A DNA stretch of 9,490 nt from an uncultured Eubacteriales bacterium (GTDB lineage: Bacteria > Bacillota > Clostridia > Oscillospirales > UBA644). The notes under the pieces are model-generated. The model made no database searches. It had not been told where the DNA came from and saw nothing but the letters and a program-made list of their open reading frames with translations. Numbering within the stretch: the first letter of the stretch is position 1; each line of letters begins with the position of its first letter. Positions 6,479-9,490 of this stretch are shown piece after piece. The position numbers and the translations under genes were made by a program. The DNA lies in contig CAKSQP010000059.1 in assembly GCA_934486965.1 (NCBI GenBank), positions 1 to 9,490 of the forward strand, given 5' to 3'.

Positions 6479-8686
6479 TTACTCTTTCGTTCCTATTTCA
6501 ACGGTAATTACGGTCGCGGGAGAAACGGTCGTACCCGCGGAAACGGACTGAGATATGACGACCGCGCCGGGAGTGGAAATACCGCTGCCTTTTATCCTTA
6601 TATTGAGATTGCTGTTTATGAGAGTGCGGTTACATTCCGCCGCCGTCATTCCGATAAGGTTCGGGACCGAAACTTCGCTCTGCGGTTTTTCGCCGTTTGT
6701 ATAAAGGATAACGGTCGCTCCCTCCGGAAGATATTTGTCGGACGACGGTATCTGATGAGTAACTTCACCGTCTCCGCCGACGATTTTCGAAGAAAAGCCC
6801 TTTGCGGAAAGCGTTTTCTGCGCCTCTGCCGTCGTCATTCCGACTGTTTCGGGAACCACCTGATAATCGACGGAATCTTCAATGTCGGGCTCAAGGCCTA
6901 TGAGTTTAAGGCAATCCTGCAAAATGGATTTTGCAAGAGGCGCGGCGATAAGCGAACCGTACTGAACTTCGGAATTCGGCTCGTCGACAACGACAAGCAC
7001 GCATATCTGCGGATCGTCGGCGGGAGCGAACCCGATAAAGGAAGCGATTTTCTTGTCTACAACGCCGTCTTCGTTTTTGCTGTCGAGTTTCTGGGACGTA
7101 CCTGTTTTTCCTGCGACGTGATATCCCTCGATATACGCTTTTTTGATATGTTCGGTGACAGCGTCTTCAAGATAGGAGCATATTATATCCGAATTCTCTT
7201 TCGAAACGGTCTTTCTGACGACCTTGGGGCTGTTGGAAAGCACGACGTTTCCGTTTGAATCGGTTATCTGACTGATTATATACGGCTGCATATAGTTTCC
7301 GTCGTTCGCAACGGAGCAGACCGCCGAAATAAGTTGAAGCGGAGTAATTTTGAAACCCTGACCGAAAGAAGACGTCGCAAGGTCAAGATCCGAGAAGGAC
7401 GAGAGCGAATAGTGGTAACCCGTCTGTTCGCCGGGAATACCTACGCCTGTTTTTTCCCTGAAACCGAAAGCTGTAACGTAATTATAGAATTTTTCCTGAC
7501 CTATTCTCGATCCGAGGGTCATAAATACGGGGTTGCAGGAGTTTCCGAGTCCGTCCCTTACGGTCTCAACGCCGTGTCCCGTCCTTTTTGCGCAGTGGAT
7601 AACTTCCGACTGGACGATCATGCTTCCCGTACAGTTGAAAGTTTCAGTAAGGCTCACGAGATTTTCTTCAAGAGCCATGGCAAGCGTAAATATCTTGAAA
7701 GTCGAACCCGGCTCATACTGTTCGCAGAGTTTGTTTTTCCAGAGTGTTTTGACCATGGCGTTATAAGCCTGCCAATATTCTTCGGTGTCTTCGGTGTATT
7801 TTTCTTTCAGTTGCGAAAGGACTATTTCATCTTTTATGACAAGGTATTCGTTCGGGTCGAAATCGGGTTTTGAGGTCATTGCAAGGACTTCGCCCGTTTT
7901 TACGTTCATTACGATGCCCGCGACCCTGTTCTGAACGTTATGCTCAACTCTCGCTTCGTCGATATACTTTTCGAGAACGTACTGCATCTCAAGGTCGACG
8001 GTAAGGGTTATATTGTTTCCGTCCTCTGCGGCGACGTATTTTTCATACTCGAAAGGCATTGCCGTTCCGCCCTGAGTCTTGACGGATATCCTTTTGCCCG
8101 GAGTTCCCGAAAGATAGGAGTCGTAAGCCATTTCAAGCCCTTCAAGCCCCTGATTGTCCGTTCCGACAAAGCCGAGGACCGACGAAAGCAGATTTCCGTG
8201 CGGGTAATACCTTTTGGAGTCTTCGGATATTGAAATTATCGAAGAATAACCCGTGTTTTCCCTTACGAAATCGTTTACGAGGTTTGCCTCTTCCTCTTCA
8301 AGGCGGCGCGCGACAACGGTATACGAAACTTTCTGCTGGGTCATTTTGTAGACTTTATCATACGAAAGATCAAGTATCTCCGACAGGTTTTTCGCAATAT
8401 TTTCAGCGTCCGCGTCGTTTTTGATCATTGTCGGCGTCATTGTGACCATATATGCGGAAGCGGAGACCGCAAGTTCGTTCCCGTTTCTGTCGAGAATGGA
8501 ACCGCGCTTTGCGTCTATCGTTGTTTCCTGAGTCTGCTGATTGAGGGCTTTTCTCTGATATTCCTCATGCTGGAATATCTGTATGTAGAAAAATTTGCAC
8601 AAAACAGCAAAGAAAGCCACCGCCAGAACGACTCTGACGATAGCCATTTTCTTGTTCGTTGTCATTGGGGAGCGTTTTATGGGCAT
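6479..8686 (-). CDS. ftsI: Class B penicillin-binding protein, septal D,D-transpeptidase with two C-terminal PASTA domains (FtsI / PBP2B / SpoVD type)
   Basis: This transpeptidase cross-links septal peptidoglycan as partner of FtsW. The 735-residue protein has a short cytoplasmic N-terminus, one membrane anchor (about 14-35), then the dimerisation domain beginning RGSILDRNGNELA (61-73). The transpeptidase domain shows all three penicillin-binding motifs: STFK with nucleophile Ser328 (328-331), SCN (383-385) and KTGT (527-530). Two PASTA domains follow at about 608-666 (opening VVPETVGMTTAEAQ) and 671-733 (VSVPNLIGMTAAE). The ATG at 8686 is preceded by GGAG at 7 bases; Met8 has no such site. 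Bacillus subtilis has two adjacent genes here, pbpB and spoVD; only one is present, so it is probably the vegetative division enzyme, although a sporulation role cannot be excluded. Length resembles PBP2B more than the shorter SpoVD. It sits 73 bases after ftsL. Confidence 0.95.
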   Translation of the reverse strand: MPIKRSPMTTNKKMAIVRVVLAVAFFAVLCKFFYIQIFQHEEYQRKALNQQTQETTIDAKRGSILDRNGNELAVSASAYMVTMTPTMIKNDADAENIAKNLSEILDLSYDKVYKMTQQKVSYTVVARRLEEEEANLVNDFVRENTGYSSIISISEDSKRYYPHGNLLSSVLGFVGTDNQGLEGLEMAYDSYLSGTPGKRISVKTQGGTAMPFEYEKYVAAEDGNNITLTVDLEMQYVLEKYIDEARVEHNVQNRVAGIVMNVKTGEVLAMTSKPDFDPNEYLVIKDEIVLSQLKEKYTEDTEEYWQAYNAMVKTLWKNKLCEQYEPGSTFKIFTLAMALEENLVSLTETFNCTGSMIVQSEVIHCAKRTGHGVETVRDGLGNSCNPVFMTLGSRIGQEKFYNYVTAFGFREKTGVGIPGEQTGYHYSLSSFSDLDLATSSFGQGFKITPLQLISAVCSVANDGNYMQPYIISQITDSNGNVVLSNSPKVVRKTVSKENSDIICSYLEDAVTEHIKKAYIEGYHVAGKTGTSQKLDSKNEDGVVDKKIASFIGFAPADDPQICVLVVVDEPNSEVQYGSLIAAPLAKSILQDCLKLIGLEPDIEDSVDYQVVPETVGMTTAEAQKTLSAKGFSSKIVGGDGEVTHQIPSSDKYLPEGATVILYTNGEKPQSEVSVPNLIGMTAAECNRTLINSNLNIRIKGSGISTPGAVVISQSVSAGTTVSPATVITVEIGTKE

Positions 8687-8715
8687 ATCTTTTCTCCGTT
8701 AAAAATACACAAAAG

Positions 8716-8743
8716 GATAGAAGCCCCGAAAAAGACTCCTATC
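8716..8743 (-). other. Predicted RNA hairpin in the ftsL-ftsI intergenic gap
   Basis: Read on the minus strand, GATAGGAGTC pairs with GGCTTCTATC around the 8-base loop TTTTTCGG: ten pairs, two of them G-U. Both wobbles become A-C mismatches on the plus strand, so the structure is better as minus-strand RNA. Downstream is CTTTTGTGTATTTTT, an interrupted T-rich run, then the ftsI Shine-Dalgarno. It could act as a weak attenuator, a processing or stability element that sets FtsL and FtsI ratios, or nothing. The interrupted T-run argues against an efficient terminator. Confidence 0.4.
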
Positions 8744-8759
8744 TCTTTTTATGTCCGAA

Positions 8760-9143
8760 TTATCTGAAATATTCTGCAATTACCGAGAATGTATTCGCTA
8801 TTCCCGAAAGAAATCCCCCGTCGGAGTCGTTTTTGACGACTACCGAGTTGTTTTCCGACTGTTTGAGAACGTATTCCACCTGATAATTTGCAAGTTTCTT
8901 CATGTTGAGGTTCTGCGAAGCGTATTCTTCGACGAGCCTGTAATTCACATTACTTTTATACTCTATAAGAAGCCTCTTTCCCCTGTTTACTTCGTCTTCG
9001 AGTTCGGAACTGAGTTTTCTTACTTCGTAATTTTTCTCATACTGGGTTATGTAACACGGAACATTGAGGGCCGACACGAAAATAATCAGCGCCGATAAAA
9101 TTACCGTCAGTTTTCCGTATGTTCTCTTTTTTTCTTTTTTCAT
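8760..9143 (-). CDS. ftsL: Cell division protein FtsL (FtsL/DivIC-like bitopic protein)
   Basis: FtsL is a small bitopic divisome protein that, with FtsB/DivIC and FtsQ/DivIB, activates the FtsW-FtsI synthase at the septum. The 127-residue protein has a basic N-terminus (MKKEKKRTYGK), one membrane segment at about 12-31, then a charged heptad-like region (about 35-65) likely to form a coiled coil, then VEEYASQNLNMKKL (71-84), resembling the conserved segment after the coiled coil in FtsL/DivIC proteins. The C-terminal 30 residues have no feature I recognise. FtsL proteins diverge strongly, so the call rests on this architecture plus position between rsmH and the class B PBP gene. The ATG at 9143 has GGGGAG 8 bases upstream and lies 15 bases after the rsmH stop; an ATG inside that site is out of frame. 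Confidence 0.88.
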   Translation of the reverse strand: MKKEKKRTYGKLTVILSALIIFVSALNVPCYITQYEKNYEVRKLSSELEDEVNRGKRLLIEYKSNVNYRLVEEYASQNLNMKKLANYQVEYVLKQSENNSVVVKNDSDGGFLSGIANTFSVIAEYFR

Positions 9144-9158
9144 TTTCGCATCTCCCCT

Positions 9159-9490
9159 CTAAAATATTTTTCTTCTGTCGTCGTTTTCCGCATTTTTTTC
9201 GAAAACACGGAGTTTTGCACTGCGGGACCTCGGATTTTCGGAAAGTTCCTTTTCTCCCGCCGTGATCACTTTTCCGACGACATGACCGTACGCCTTTTTA
9301 CCGCAGACGCACACCGGAAATTCCGGCGGACAGGTGCACGGTTTCTGAAATTTCGAAAACGCATTCTTTACTATTCGGTCTTCAAGCGAATGGAAAGTGA
9401 TAACGGCGAGCCTTCCGCCGTTGTTCATATACGGAAGAATATTTTCAAGAAGCGACGAAATCTGTGTAAGCTCGCCGTTTACTTCTATCC
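9159..9490 (-). CDS. rsmH: 16S rRNA (cytosine(1402)-N(4))-methyltransferase RsmH, C-terminal part (runs off right edge)
   Basis: RsmH (formerly MraW) uses S-adenosylmethionine to methylate N4 of C1402 in 16S rRNA and is usually an early gene of the dcw cluster. Only the last 109 residues are present; the frame stays open to the right edge, where it reads IEVNGELTQISSLLENILP. The diagnostic core follows: GGRLAVITFHSLEDRIVK, then the cysteine-bearing PCTCPPEFPVCVCG stretch, then the C-terminal signature ENPRSRSAKLRVFEK. These match the end of the family closely. An internal ATG at 9428 opens the shorter frame but homology continues upstream of it, so it is not the start. The stop is TAG, 15 bases before ftsL. 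Confidence 0.96.
   Translation of the reverse strand, partial: IEVNGELTQISSLLENILPYMNNGGRLAVITFHSLEDRIVKNAFSKFQKPCTCPPEFPVCVCGKKAYGHVVGKVITAGEKELSENPRSRSAKLRVFEKNAENDDRRKIF

Noticed and set aside
7334..7873. A 179-codon plus-strand frame opposite the transpeptidase domain of ftsI
   Set aside because: Lies opposite conserved PBP motifs, and its translation resembles no family.
8701..8745. Intrinsic terminator ending a transcript after ftsL
   Set aside because: The T-rich run after the hairpin is interrupted (CTTTTGTGTATTTTT) and stopping here would cut ftsI and the essential mur genes from the operon, with no clear new promoter seen before ftsI. Kept only as a possible attenuator or stability hairpin.
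1..9490. Search for a novel system, mobile element, CRISPR array, tRNA or phage-derived gene
   Set aside because: Every long stretch is accounted for by canonical dcw genes on one strand; no gap exceeds 75 bases, and no direct repeat array, transposase or integrase motif was seen.

Overview
The window is a compact, one-direction stretch of a division and cell wall (dcw) cluster, read entirely on the minus strand. Going with transcription from the right edge, the order is rsmH (3' part only), ftsL, ftsI (a PASTA-tailed class B penicillin-binding protein), murE, murF, mraY, ftsW, murG and murA (5' part only). Seven genes are complete and two are cut by the window edges. About 97% of the window is coding. 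No RNA gene, mobile element, CRISPR array or convincing transcription terminator is visible.

The gene order, a PASTA-tailed division transpeptidase, a MurE with the DNPR meso-diaminopimelate motif, strong purine-rich Shine-Dalgarno sites and moderate base composition point to a Gram-positive bacterium of the Clostridia, possibly an uncultured gut lineage. The lineage is inference; the sequence alone does not fix a genus. Compared with the Bacillus subtilis order mraY-murD-spoVE-murG-murB-divIB, this locus has no murD between mraY and ftsW, and murA rather than murB follows murG.

Right to middle (9490 to 6479): RsmH methylates 16S rRNA. FtsL and FtsI are divisome proteins: a single-pass bitopic protein and the septal transpeptidase. 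Middle (6435 to 2622): MurE and MurF build the stem peptide in the cytoplasm (third residue, then D-Ala-D-Ala), and MraY transfers the finished phospho-MurNAc-pentapeptide to undecaprenyl phosphate to make lipid I. Left (2610 to 1): FtsW is the SEDS glycosyltransferase that polymerises lipid II at the septum, MurG makes lipid II from lipid I, and MurA starts the pathway by adding enolpyruvate to UDP-GlcNAc.

Gene spacing is tight (murE and murF overlap by 11 bases; most other gaps are 11 to 15 bases), consistent with one polycistronic message whose promoter lies beyond the right edge. Three gaps are longer: 73 bases between ftsL and ftsI, 43 bases between ftsI and murE, and 75 bases between murG and murA. 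Each holds an inverted repeat worth checking. The murA fragment differs from its neighbours in codon choice and is unusually cysteine-rich. I found no previously undescribed system here; the window is mostly ordinary core cell-wall biology, and the observations below are modest.
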